From Bacillus pumilus (GTDB lineage Bacteria; Bacillota; Bacilli; Bacillales; Bacillaceae): a stretch of DNA of 64,000 bases. Position numbers and translations under genes: made by a program. Below are positions 50,238-58,100 of the stretch, in pieces; positions within the stretch are counted from its first letter, which is position 1; each line of letters begins with the position of its first letter. The notes below the pieces were generated by a model that did no database searches, was not told the DNA's origin, and worked only from the letters and a program-made list of their open reading frames with translations. The stretch is from the NCBI RefSeq assembly GCF_900186955.1, contig NZ_LT906438.1, forward strand, positions 3,534,001 to 3,598,000, read 5' to 3'.

Positions 50238-50927
50238 GTGAGTTCAGATTCCCTTTCCTATTATCACCAAAAAAAGGATCAGTATTATCATGGCGTGAAC
50301 CCGGTCATTGTCAGCCGTATTCGTGAGGAATGGACGTCTTTATTGGATATCGGATGCGGCACAGGCAAGCTTGGAAAAGTCCTGAAACAAAAGGACCGGA
50401 CCATTTATGGAATTGAATCGTTTGAGAATGCAGCAAAAGAGGCTGAGCAAGAGCTAGATCATGTGCTATGCGGAAATATTGAACAGATGACGCTCCCTTA
50501 CGAACAGGAACAATTTGACTGCATTATATTCGGAGATGTCCTTGAACATTTATTGGACCCGTGGGCCGTTTTAAAGAAGGTCAAACCTTTCCTTAAAAAA
50601 GAAGGAGCCATCCTGTCATCCATTCCAAATATCGGTCACATATCAACCGTTTTAGAATTATTAGCCGGCAGATTCACTTATACAGATGCAGGATTAATGG
50701 ATCAAACTCATTTACGTTTCTTCACTCTTCATGAAATTCATGCACTTTTTCATTCAGCAGGCTTTCGTATTCGCGAACTCGAAACCATTCGCGTACAGCA
50801 TCCTACCTACGCGAGCGTGATGAGTGATTTACATGAATTACTTATGAAGCATGGCATTCGTTCAGATTTTCATGAGGCCGCTACCGCCTATCAGTATGTG
50901 GTTGAGGCGGTTCAGCTTCATGAGTAA
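50238..50927 (+). CDS. Class I SAM-dependent methyltransferase
   Basis: 229 residues with the SAM-binding loop LLDIGCGTGKLGKVL (near residue 35), acidic YGIES, CIIFGDVLEHLLDPWAVL and GAILSSIPNIGHIS. This is the Methyltransf_23 type often found beside glycosyltransferases. The GTG start has AAGGTGG 7 bases upstream. It overlaps the next gene by 8 bases, so the two are a coupled pair, probably modifying a surface sugar. Target unknown. Confidence 0.82.
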   Translation: MSSDSLSYYHQKKDQYYHGVNPVIVSRIREEWTSLLDIGCGTGKLGKVLKQKDRTIYGIESFENAAKEAEQELDHVLCGNIEQMTLPYEQEQFDCIIFGDVLEHLLDPWAVLKKVKPFLKKEGAILSSIPNIGHISTVLELLAGRFTYTDAGLMDQTHLRFFTLHEIHALFHSAGFRIRELETIRVQHPTYASVMSDLHELLMKHGIRSDFHEAATAYQYVVEAVQLHE

Positions 50928-51588
50928 CCCCACCATCCTGTTTGTTTTATGTGTAAATGATGAGTCTATGTTTCAGGCTTGCTTTCGGCAGCTCGCTTCA
51001 CTTCCTGCTCCCCATGGATATCATGTGGAGGTTTTGCCGATTAGACATGCATCCAGTATGACCTCTGCTTATAATGAAGCCATCACTCATCCAGCTCAGT
51101 TTAAAATTTATCTTCATCAAGACACCTTGATTGTCAAACAGCATATGCTGCTTGAGTTGATCCCGCTTTTTTTACAAAATCCATCACTTGGGATGATTGG
51201 GGTCATAGGTGCAGAAAGCGTGCCTGACAATGGAATCTGGTGGGAAAGTCCTGATTGCAGGGGGAAAGTCATTGAATATCGTCACGACACCTATCAGCTG
51301 CTTTCGTTTGAAAGTGGTCGTCAACAGGCAGAAACGCAAGATTATATGAACGCTTCGGCGATTGATGGTCTTTTCATGGCGACGCAATATGATGTGAAGT
51401 GGCGTGAGGACCTCTTTGATGGCTTTCATTTTTATGATGTTTCGCAATCCTTTGAATTCATGCAACAGGGCTATGAGGTTGGCATTGCGAAACAAGAAGA
51501 GCCTTGGTGCATCCACAAATGCGGAGATCATTTTGATGCGGAAGCATATGAAAAAGCGAGACAAACATTTCTTGCAAAATATCGATAG
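50920..51588 (+). CDS. StrF-type glycosyltransferase-like protein
   Basis: 222 residues starting NPTILFVLCVNDESMFQACF, with SMTSAYNEAITHPAQFKIYLHQDTLI (DXD-like HQD) and GMIGVIGAESVPDNGIWWES, then IDGLFMATQYDVKWREDLFDGFHFYDVSQSF. The layout fits the glycosyltransferase family named after the StrF domain. The ATG overlaps the preceding methyltransferase stop. Terminator hairpins follow. Confidence 0.75.
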   Translation: MSNPTILFVLCVNDESMFQACFRQLASLPAPHGYHVEVLPIRHASSMTSAYNEAITHPAQFKIYLHQDTLIVKQHMLLELIPLFLQNPSLGMIGVIGAESVPDNGIWWESPDCRGKVIEYRHDTYQLLSFESGRQQAETQDYMNASAIDGLFMATQYDVKWREDLFDGFHFYDVSQSFEFMQQGYEVGIAKQEEPWCIHKCGDHFDAEAYEKARQTFLAKYR

Positions 51589-51610
51589 AAAGCACCCTTT
51601 TTGGGTGTCC

Positions 51611-51650
51611 AGAATGTAGAGAAACTCATGTTTTTCTACATTCTTTTTTA
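51611..51650 (+). terminator. Terminator after the glycosyltransferase gene
   Basis: AGAATGTAGA and TCTACATTCT form a perfect 10-bp stem followed by TTTTTT. A smaller CACCC/GGGTG hairpin (51593-51607) precedes it. Confidence 0.88.
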
Positions 51651-51663
51651 TTTTCCACATCAT

Positions 51664-51869
51664 GATGTTAGGTACCCGATAAACATCATTTTGAACAAAA
51701 TAAGTGGATCGAGAGAAGGACGACCTTATTTCTCACTATAATACCGTTTTACTTTATCTATGATAAATGAAAAATCAATGTACTGATCAATTTTACGAAG
51801 CAAGTGATCGTGTTCAACCAATTGATCTAGTCATACAAATTCAGCTTCGTGCTGAGAAGAATGTCTAAT
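51664..51869 (-). pseudogene. Relic of an IS1182-type transposase (N-terminal part)
   Basis: Translating the minus strand in one frame gives HEAEFV, stop, LDQLVEHDHLLRKIDQYIDF, SFIIDKVKRYYSEK, stop, then GRPSLDPLILFKMMFIGY. This is the start of DDE transposases of the IS1182 type (EFVSxxxLVPxDHLLRKID...GRPSLDPxxLFKMM). Two in-frame stops, and loss of everything after ~70 codons at the adjacent terminator, show it is dead. It marks past insertion at the edge of the rap-phr region. No terminal repeats found. Confidence 0.8.
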
Positions 51870-51944
51870 GTGGAACATGAGAAAAACACCTTCCTTTAAT
51901 ACGCTTTTCTCTATTATAAAATGGGGAAATGTAAATTTTAAGGG

Positions 51945-51979
51945 GGAAAATAAAGCTGTCGAGATTTTCTCGACAGCCT
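51945..51979 (-). terminator. Terminator after phr
   Basis: GCTGTCGAGA and TCTCGACAGC form a perfect 10-bp stem with a 3-base loop; TTTATTTT follows on the minus strand. Confidence 0.88.
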
Positions 51980-52003
51980 GACCCTAAAGGTCTGTTTGAT
52001 TCA

Positions 52004-52288
52004 TCAAGTAGATAATCTAGAATCACGTGTTCCAAAACGAACATCAGGATTTTCACTAGAACGGGTTCCATTCCTCACAGCAAAATCGTTATCTTGTTGA
52101 GATAAAGTTATAAGAGGAAAATCCTCAGTAGTAACGCTACTGCCTGTAGCATTCCTTACAGTCAGATCAGTGGATTCTGGAGAAGTAGCATTTCTTGAAT
52201 TCACATCAAAATCGACAGATGATAAAGAGATCACACCTAGCAATGCTGAAGCACTCAAAAAACCAGTAAGAACCGTTTTAAAATTCAT
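52004..52288 (-). CDS. Phr precursor with several pentapeptide-like units
   Basis: A 94-residue exported pre-peptide, about twice the usual Phr length. A signal-like start (FKTVLTGFLSASALLGVISL) is followed by repeated units DVNSRNATSP, LTVRNATGSS, FAVRNGTRSS and PDVRFGTRDS. SRNAT, VRNAT, VRNGT and VRFGT resemble mature Phr pentapeptides such as SRNVT (PhrE) and ARNQT (PhrA). Phr peptides are secreted, trimmed by proteases including Vpr, re-imported by Opp, and inhibit their Rap. It overlaps the rap 3' end by 11 bases, the normal rap-phr arrangement. AAAGGGG is 11 bases before the ATG. Confidence 0.85.
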   Translation of the reverse strand: MNFKTVLTGFLSASALLGVISLSSVDFDVNSRNATSPESTDLTVRNATGSSVTTEDFPLITLSQQDNDFAVRNGTRSSENPDVRFGTRDSRLST

Positions 52289-53405
52289 ATGAACAGTCGC
52301 CCCTTTGGATTTGTTTTCGGGCGTACATCACTTTTTCATACATTTTTACAGATTCATCCATACGCCCATTCTCATTATAGTACCGAGCCGCTTCAAGCGC
52401 TAGGTCTTCCATATATGGATAACCCCTCTCATTCTCTAATTTTTCCAACGAGCTCAAGACTTCACTTAGGTTTGCTGTTTTTAAAAATAAAATTTCCAAT
52501 ACCATCAGCAACGATAAAAACAGATCATTTTTTCTATTCTTCGCTTCTTCCAAGCCTCTTTTGAAAAATCTTTCACCCTCAATAAATTCCTTTTGACTCA
52601 AATGAAATAACGATAATTCATAATAAACCAAAAGCAACTCTGTAGCATTAATAGGCTCTCCTTCTAGAATAACCTGATTAAAATAAGCTAGCGCCCTATT
52701 ATAATCACCTAATCCTTTATAACAACACCCAGTATTAAATAATGACTTCACAATCATTGGCTTATTAGAAATTGCCTTAGATTTTTCTAAAGCTGACAAT
52801 AAATGAGGAAGCGCCTTTTCTCTGCATTCAAAATCAATGAAATTACCTGCCATAACAGTTAGACAATTAATTTCTCGAATCATATAAAGTGAATTACTCT
52901 TATGTGCCTTATAAGTATCATAAGAAAGACCAACGTAATACATAGACACGTGTGTCTGTTTCATGTGATAAAACACTTCTGATAATTTGTAATAAAATTC
53001 CGCTCTTTCTAACTCATCCCCTACTTGCTCCAAGCGCTTTTCCGCGCGCTTATAGAACACAATAGCTCTAATAAACTCACCATTTTTGAATTCATACATT
53101 CCTTGAAAAAAATTAAAATAGTATTCAAGAATGGCTGACATCTTCTTTCCTTGTCCTTCTACAGCTTTCAAGTAATCCGATTTTTCAAGTGGTTCTTTAG
53201 AAGGCTGCACATAGTCTGTCATCAATTGATGACGGAACTCCATCAACTGAAAATAAAGAACCGCCTGTTCATCTTCTTCCATGACATCGATATCTTTTCT
53301 AACCTCTTCTTTTAGTATTTGGGCCTCTTTAACATTGAATCTTTTTATATGGTTATACCATTCATTTATCTTGATCGCTACAACTGGAGACGGTATAGAC
53401 GCCAT
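52278..53405 (-). CDS. Rap-family regulator (phosphatase or ComA/DegU binder)
   Basis: 375 residues, the standard Rap length. N-terminal three-helix bundle (VVAIKINEWYNHIKRFNVKE, then QFMEFRHQ-type YFQLMEFRHQLM) and six or more TPR units (for example YYKLSEVFYHMKQTHVSMYY, KSLFNTGCCYKGLGDYNRAL, YYELSLFHLSQKEFIEGERF, EAARYYNENGRMDESVKMYE). Rap proteins dephosphorylate Spo0F or block ComA/DegU and are inhibited by a cognate Phr. The ATG follows AGGGGGG by 7 bases. Its target cannot be told from sequence. Confidence 0.93.
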   Translation of the reverse strand: MASIPSPVVAIKINEWYNHIKRFNVKEAQILKEEVRKDIDVMEEDEQAVLYFQLMEFRHQLMTDYVQPSKEPLEKSDYLKAVEGQGKKMSAILEYYFNFFQGMYEFKNGEFIRAIVFYKRAEKRLEQVGDELERAEFYYKLSEVFYHMKQTHVSMYYVGLSYDTYKAHKSNSLYMIREINCLTVMAGNFIDFECREKALPHLLSALEKSKAISNKPMIVKSLFNTGCCYKGLGDYNRALAYFNQVILEGEPINATELLLVYYELSLFHLSQKEFIEGERFFKRGLEEAKNRKNDLFLSLLMVLEILFLKTANLSEVLSSLEKLENERGYPYMEDLALEAARYYNENGRMDESVKMYEKVMYARKQIQRGDCSYEF

Positions 53406-53708
53406 CTACAATCCCCCCTAGAAAACCAATTTTTAATAAATGTTAGCACAAGAATTCCTAATAAAGACCTATTTATCCATTTATATGTAAAATTTTCGGC
53501 ATGGCGCAAGCACTTTTTAAGCAAGTAGGGCACAAGACATATAGGTTTTTAGATGCTATCGCAGCAGTTAACCCATTTAAATCCCATATAAGCGCATTTG
53601 AAGCATCACACTATGGAAAATCCCCGAGCATAAATAAAGGTGCTTAGAATCGAATATGAACGCTCTTGGTGGTGTTTTTGAAATATACTCCATGTTTTTT
53701 AAGAAACA

Positions 53709-53740
53709 AAAGAACAGGCTCTTTAGCCTGTTCTTTATTA
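53709..53740. terminator. Hairpin terminator in the rap-toxin interval
   Basis: AAGAACAGGCT and AGCCTGTTCTT form an 11-bp stem with a 4-base loop, T-flanked. It probably ends the leftward transcript of the small membrane-protein gene at 53869 or a remnant. The rest of 53406-53868 holds no supported gene apart from the sites listed. Confidence 0.8.
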
Positions 53741-53770
53741 TCAAGTGATGACCATATTAAAGAACCTATA

Positions 53771-53785
53771 TTGCGGTCACCGCAA
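53771..53785. promoter_or_regulatory. ComA-box-like palindrome
   Basis: TTGCGG-TCA-CCGCAA is a perfect inverted repeat. The B. subtilis ComA box is TTGCGG-N4-CCGCAA; the arms are identical but the spacer is one base short. Could bind ComA or a relative with different spacing. Confidence 0.45.
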
Positions 53786-53868
53786 CCCAAAAAGAAATTT
53801 TCCAATGAATTCCCAAAGATGAATCAATCAATGATAGGATGAAAACATGTCAAAAAAAGGAGGGAGAA

Positions 53869-54054
53869 CTATGACTTATGCTGTTTTATTTTTTTCCGCC
53901 GCCACTTAATAAAAGTCACTGAAAACACAAGAAGTAAAATCGCAATAAGCTTGAAAATAAAGCGAGTGAAGAAAGTAGCATCTTCGAACTCCGTTGCAAA
54001 GATACAAGCTCCTATGATTATCCCGATCATGCCTACTACCCAATTCCAAAACAC
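53869..54054 (-). CDS. Small two-helix membrane protein, candidate immunity protein
   Basis: 61 residues with two hydrophobic helices (FWNWVVGMIGIIIGACIFAT and FIFKLIAILLLVFSVTFI) and a strongly basic tail KWRRKKIKQHKS. The GTG start has AGGAG 8 bases upstream; ATG codons up to 54123 lack a site. It is divergent from the secreted hydrophobic-core protein at 54147, an arrangement seen for toxin and immunity genes. That role is inference; no family recognised. Confidence 0.55.
   Translation of the reverse strand: MFWNWVVGMIGIIIGACIFATEFEDATFFTRFIFKLIAILLLVFSVTFIKWRRKKIKQHKS
53871..53909 (+). CDS. Very short open frame (12 codons) with a strong ribosome site
   Basis: AAAGGAGGG lies 6 bases before ATG, and the frame reads MTYAVLFFSAAT then stop. 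It overlaps the 3' end of the small membrane-protein gene on the other strand, and lies ~85 bases after the ComA-like palindrome. It may be a leader, a signalling mini-peptide, or the scar of a deleted gene. Coding is unproven. Confidence 0.3.
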   Translation: MTYAVLFFSAAT

Positions 54055-54146
54055 ATCAACCACTCCTAAATTAACTTTTTTTAAAGAAAAGCATTTTTTA
54101 TCCATGTGTATATTATCGCACAAAAAACAAGGGGGAAATATCCAGA

Positions 54147-54818
54147 ATGAAAAAGTTCATAATCGTACTTTTAGGCCTGACGTTATTTCTAACAGTTCCA
54201 TTACAAACCGTAGCCGCAGTAACCCAAGAACCTCAAGAAATTAAAGAATCGTACCAAACAGAAATTGAAGGCAAACTACATATTTTCAATTCTGTAGTCA
54301 AAGGCAGCACTCAAACGATAACCATTGATAATGGCGAAAAAGTAGAAACCGTCTTTTATGACCGAGCAAAAGAAGAACTTCGCATCAACAATGAACTAGT
54401 AGACATTAAAGAATTTAAAGAAGCTGGACAAGAATTATTAAATGAAGACGGCGAGTTTAGCACAAAATCAAACAAAGATTATCAATGGAGACTTGTAAAA
54501 ACCTATAAAAACAAATTCAACGTTACTCTTGCTATTGTCGCTCTTGTGACAACTACAATTTTGGCATTACCGACAGGGACCGGCGCTGTAGCAGGCGCAG
54601 TCTTGACACTAAAAGCAGTTGCCATACTTGCAACAACAGTAACTACAGCTTCAGGATCAACAGGTCAAAAAGTCTTTCATTACACTTTCAAAACATACTA
54701 CAGCCCGAAAAACGGCTACTGGAACAACAAATTTGTCTTATCTGTCTACAAAGATTCAAAGCGTAAAAAACATGTTAAAACAGTTTCACATACGACACGT
54801 CTTGGGAAAAAATATTAA
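54147..54818 (+). CDS. Secreted protein with central hydrophobic hairpin, candidate toxin
   Basis: 223 residues. A signal peptide (KKFIIVLLGLTLFLTVPLQTVAA, cleaved after AVA/AAV), then a polar domain to ~125, then a ~45-residue hydrophobic Ala/Thr/Gly-rich stretch (TLAIVALVTTTILALPTGTG, then AVAGAVLTLKAVAILATTVT), then a basic aromatic tail (TYYSPKNGYWNNKF...KRKKHVKTVSHTTRLGKKY). The core could form a two-helix membrane hairpin, as in pore-forming or SdpC-like antimicrobial precursors, but I recognise no family. GGGGGA lies 10 bases before the ATG. Confidence 0.6.
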   Translation: MKKFIIVLLGLTLFLTVPLQTVAAVTQEPQEIKESYQTEIEGKLHIFNSVVKGSTQTITIDNGEKVETVFYDRAKEELRINNELVDIKEFKEAGQELLNEDGEFSTKSNKDYQWRLVKTYKNKFNVTLAIVALVTTTILALPTGTGAVAGAVLTLKAVAILATTVTTASGSTGQKVFHYTFKTYYSPKNGYWNNKFVLSVYKDSKRKKHVKTVSHTTRLGKKY

Positions 54819-54822
54819 AAAA

Positions 54823-54850
54823 AGAAGCAGGCTCCATTAGCCTGCTTTTC
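54823..54850 (+). terminator. Terminator after the candidate toxin gene
   Basis: AAGCAGGCT and AGCCTGCTT form a 9-bp stem around CCATT, followed by TTC. Between here and 55085 I see no supported gene; a 61-codon minus-strand frame lacks a ribosome site. Confidence 0.85.
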
Positions 54851-55085
54851 TCATGTTTATGTAATTCTTGATGTCAACATGCCAACTCGGCATCGCATGA
54901 CCTCAAATGTTTCATTCGCTGAATTTTCCGCACTATTTTCACACTCCTTAAAGATTTTTTGTTGTGTGGAGAGAATACGAACAAAGTAGCTTCTCTGGAA
55001 GATCCAAAATGAGCTAAAACACGAATGAAAAATTGTGGCCATCTATGCAAGAGACATGATTTCGCGAATATTGCTTTTTTTTCGT

Positions 55086-55910
55086 TTAAATCAGATTAAA
55101 TCCTTTTAAAGTATATAAGTTTGCCTGTTCAAGTGACTGATTAAAATTGACTGAGCTATCATAATGATTATACTGCGCTTCTTTTTTTCCGGTCCGATCG
55201 AAGAAAATCTTAAACCAGTAATAGATCGGATAGGGCCTTTGTTGAATTGTACTTCCGTCTGGCAAACGTAAATGTACATATTCAATAGTCTCTGCTGTTT
55301 CATCATTAACATTAGGAGTCATTGTAGCGTGTTCCACAGAATCAGGTATATACTCGCATATCTCAACACGAGTAGCTTGATTGATTCTATGATGAGTCGA
55401 ACCAAAAGAACGGCAAATCAGCGGGCGAGAATCGTAAACTGAACATGATTTTGTTTCTGGATCAAGTAGTGGACAAGGAAAGCTATTCCGTCCAACTGTC
55501 ATGTGTTTCTTCATTTGTTCAACAATTATTGTGCCATCGTTCGGTGTATATATCTCTAAATTTCTCCAGGTGTCCGGTCTCTCATTTTTAATCGTTTCAC
55601 ACTGATCCAAAGCAGTATCATATATTTTTTCTACTCGATCTTTGCTCCAAGTCTTCAACTCACGCATAATAAATTCAAACTCAATTTCAGTTATGGAAAA
55701 ATCATCATAGCAGCAGTTATAACACCCCTTTTGACATGGAGGAATATTACCTGTTGATTTTTGATAATCTTCTATTTTTCGTTCGTACTTTCTGTATGTC
55801 TGGATAAGCCGTACAGCTCTTGATTCAGGATGAATGTCACTATGACACTTTTTATATTTCTTCCCGCTACCACAGAAACACGGGTCATTTCTTGAGATTG
55901 TCTTAACCAT
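55086..55910 (-). CDS. SEC-C / YkgJ zinc-iron cluster protein
   Basis: 274 residues. The N-terminus has a SEC-C zinc motif (ISRNDPCFCGSGKKYKKCH, residues ~5-22). A YkgJ-type cysteine cluster follows: PPCQKGCYNCCYDDFSITE near residue 60 and FPCPLLDPETKSCSVYDSRP then LICRSFGSTHH near 145-175. YkgJ-like proteins are presumed to bind zinc or an Fe-S centre; activity is unknown. The ATG is chosen over upstream codons because SEC-C normally sits at the very start. Accessory gene at the end of the insertion. Confidence 0.82.
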   Translation of the reverse strand: MVKTISRNDPCFCGSGKKYKKCHSDIHPESRAVRLIQTYRKYERKIEDYQKSTGNIPPCQKGCYNCCYDDFSITEIEFEFIMRELKTWSKDRVEKIYDTALDQCETIKNERPDTWRNLEIYTPNDGTIIVEQMKKHMTVGRNSFPCPLLDPETKSCSVYDSRPLICRSFGSTHHRINQATRVEICEYIPDSVEHATMTPNVNDETAETIEYVHLRLPDGSTIQQRPYPIYYWFKIFFDRTGKKEAQYNHYDSSVNFNQSLEQANLYTLKGFNLI

Positions 55911-56241
55911 TTGCCTTTCCCCCTCTAACAACAGGATCAACCCATTAATTTCCTAAACAATTTATCATAGATTACTAAGCCAGTACGAAGCAAAAAATAC
56001 CGTCTTGCGCCTGCAAGACGGTCAGTAACCTTTCCATATGTCACTCTTCCAAGGCCGATATTTCATATAATAGAATGCTTGCCCCTTCTCGACTTAACAC
56101 AATACCTCAAGATAAAGTCATGTTTTAATCAGGCTCATCACCCTTTTCGGGTGCCTTTTTTATGATATACTGTCATAAACAGCCAGATCGTCTCATATGC
56201 ATTGGAGTACCTTGTCCCTAATTCGTACAAAGGAGGAAACA
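55911..56241. ncRNA. Possible small RNA upstream of ywcB, with orphan hairpins
   Basis: A plus-strand terminator (CACCC-TTTTC-GGGTG then CCTTTTTT, 56139-56161) follows no gene on its strand. About 75 bases earlier CATATAATA (56064-56072) contains TATAAT and also fits a sigma-K -10. A second hairpin, CCGTCTTGC/GCAAGACGG (56000-56021), is T-tailed on the minus strand. An ~85-base transcript (about 56078-56161) is plausible; it could also be a ywcB attenuator. No protein gene seen. Confidence 0.35.
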
Positions 56242-56556
56242 ATGGCAGACAAAAAAGTTCATTATAAGAAGGTTGCCGCTTCAGAGGATTTTCGAAAACT
56301 TCTCGAGGAAAAACGCAGATTTATCGTACCGATGACGATTTTCTTTTTTCTCTTTTACTTTTCACTTCCGGTTGCTACATCCTACTTCACCTTTTTGAAC
56401 ACGCCGGCAATTGGCGCGATCTCATGGGCGTGGTTATTCGCCCTCACACAATTTGTGATGACTTGGGTATTATGTGGACTTTATGCGAGGAAAGCAGCTC
56501 AGTTCGACAAATATGTAAGCGCTTTAAAAATTGAATCAAGAGGTGATGACGAATGA
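56242..56556 (+). CDS. ywcB: YwcB, DUF485 membrane protein
   Basis: 104 residues with two helices (RFIVPMTIFFFLFYFSLPVA and SWAWLFALTQFVMTWVLCGL) and a cytoplasmic charged N-terminus (EDFRKLLEEKRRF), the DUF485 pattern. DUF485 proteins pair with acetate-type sodium symporters as a small partner. AAAGGAGG lies 5 bases before this ATG. It overlaps ywcA by four bases. Confidence 0.92.
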   Translation: MADKKVHYKKVAASEDFRKLLEEKRRFIVPMTIFFFLFYFSLPVATSYFTFLNTPAIGAISWAWLFALTQFVMTWVLCGLYARKAAQFDKYVSALKIESRGDDE

Positions 56557-58094
56557 GCATGACCGCTTTTATTTTATTCATAGCGATCGTAGGGCTCACA
56601 TTGGTCATCACGTATTTTGCTGCGAAAAAAACGAGCAATGCGAGCGATTTTTACACAGCAGGTGGAGGTCTGACTGGATTTCAAAACGGACTTGCCATCG
56701 CTGGGGACTATATGTCTGCCGCATCATTTTTAGGAATCGCTGGAATGATCGCGTTAAATGGATTTGATGGCTTTTTCTATAGCATTGGCTTTCTAGTGGC
56801 GTATCTTGTCGTACTTTACGTTGTAGCCGAACCGCTTCGAAATCTAGGAAAATATACGATGGCCGATATGATTGCTGCACGATTTAAGCGTCCTGCCATT
56901 CGAGGAGTTGCTGCGTTTAACACAATCACAGTCTCTACTTTTTATATGATTGCACAGCTTGTTGGGGCAGGTGCATTAATCAAGCTGCTTCTTGGCATTG
57001 ATTACTGGATTGCGGTACTAATCGTCGGTGTCTTAATGACCATTTATGTCGTGTTTGGTGGCATGATCGCAACCAGCTGGGTACAGATTACAAAGGCTGT
57101 GCTTCTCATGCTTGGGACACTGATTATTTCACTGCTTGTATTTGCAAAGTTTGATTTTAGCCTGCTGAAGATGTTTGAGGAGATGAAAACAGCGACCCCG
57201 CTCGGTGGGGCATTTCTTCACCCGGGAAATAAATATGATGTGCCTTTAGAGACCCTGTCTTTGAACCTTGCTCTAGTGCTTGGGACAGCAGGTTTGCCGC
57301 ATATTTTGATCCGGTTTTATACGGTGAAGGATGCCATTTCTGCGCGTAAATCTGTTCTATCCGCTACGTGGATCATCGGTATTTTTTATCTAATGACAGT
57401 TTTCCTTGGCTTCGGTGCTGCTGCCTTTGTTGGAACAGAAGCGATCACAGCAGCAGATGCAGCAGGAAATATGGCCGCTCCACTGCTCGCCCAAGCCCTT
57501 GGAGGAGATTTGCTATTTGCCTTTGTTTCCGCTATTGCCTTTGCGACCATTTTGGCGGTCGTAACTGGTCTCGTCCTATCCGCCGCGTCTGCCTTTGCGC
57601 ATGACTTTTATAGTCAGATCATCCGCAAAGGGAAAGCGAGTGAACGGGAACAGGTAAAAGCGGCACGCTTTGCTTCCATCGGCGTGGCCATTCTTTCTAT
57701 CATTCTCGCATTATTTGCCCAATCGTTAAACGTTGCTTTCCTTGTGTCACTTGCCTTCGCAGTGGCAGCAAGTGCAAATTTACCATTGATTATCTTCACT
57801 GTTTTTTGGAAACGATTTAATTCTACGGGTGCCATTGCAGGGAGCTTAGTAGGACTGCTGAGCGCACTGATTATCGTCTCGCTCAGCCCAAGCGTCTGGG
57901 ACCCATCGGGAGCAGCCATCTTTACAGGAGACCCACTCATCCCGCTGTCGAACCCTGGAATTATCTCGATCCCGCTTGGATTCCTTGCCGCTTACTTAGG
58001 CACGATCTTCTCCTCTGAAAAAGCAGATGAAGACACCTTTACAGAAATTCAAGTAAAGGCACATACAGGGATGCATATGGATACTGATTCATAA
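56553..58094 (+). CDS. ywcA: YwcA, sodium/monocarboxylate (acetate-type) symporter
   Basis: 513-residue SSS-family transporter with 13 helices, closest in motif to ActP: SDFYTAGGGLTGFQNGLAIA, DYMSAASFLGIAGMIALNGFDG, GLPHILIRFYTVKDAISARKS and FATILAVVTGLVLSAASAFAHD. Likely takes up acetate or similar short acids with sodium. Starts inside the ywcB stop (ATGA), so the two are coupled. Confidence 0.94.
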   Translation: MSMTAFILFIAIVGLTLVITYFAAKKTSNASDFYTAGGGLTGFQNGLAIAGDYMSAASFLGIAGMIALNGFDGFFYSIGFLVAYLVVLYVVAEPLRNLGKYTMADMIAARFKRPAIRGVAAFNTITVSTFYMIAQLVGAGALIKLLLGIDYWIAVLIVGVLMTIYVVFGGMIATSWVQITKAVLLMLGTLIISLLVFAKFDFSLLKMFEEMKTATPLGGAFLHPGNKYDVPLETLSLNLALVLGTAGLPHILIRFYTVKDAISARKSVLSATWIIGIFYLMTVFLGFGAAAFVGTEAITAADAAGNMAAPLLAQALGGDLLFAFVSAIAFATILAVVTGLVLSAASAFAHDFYSQIIRKGKASEREQVKAARFASIGVAILSIILALFAQSLNVAFLVSLAFAVAASANLPLIIFTVFWKRFNSTGAIAGSLVGLLSALIIVSLSPSVWDPSGAAIFTGDPLIPLSNPGIISIPLGFLAAYLGTIFSSEKADEDTFTEIQVKAHTGMHMDTDS

Positions 58095-58100
58095 GGAAGA

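Noticed and set aside
54857..55042. 61-codon minus-strand frame after the candidate toxin
   Set aside because: No ribosome site and no recognisable pattern; treated as non-coding.
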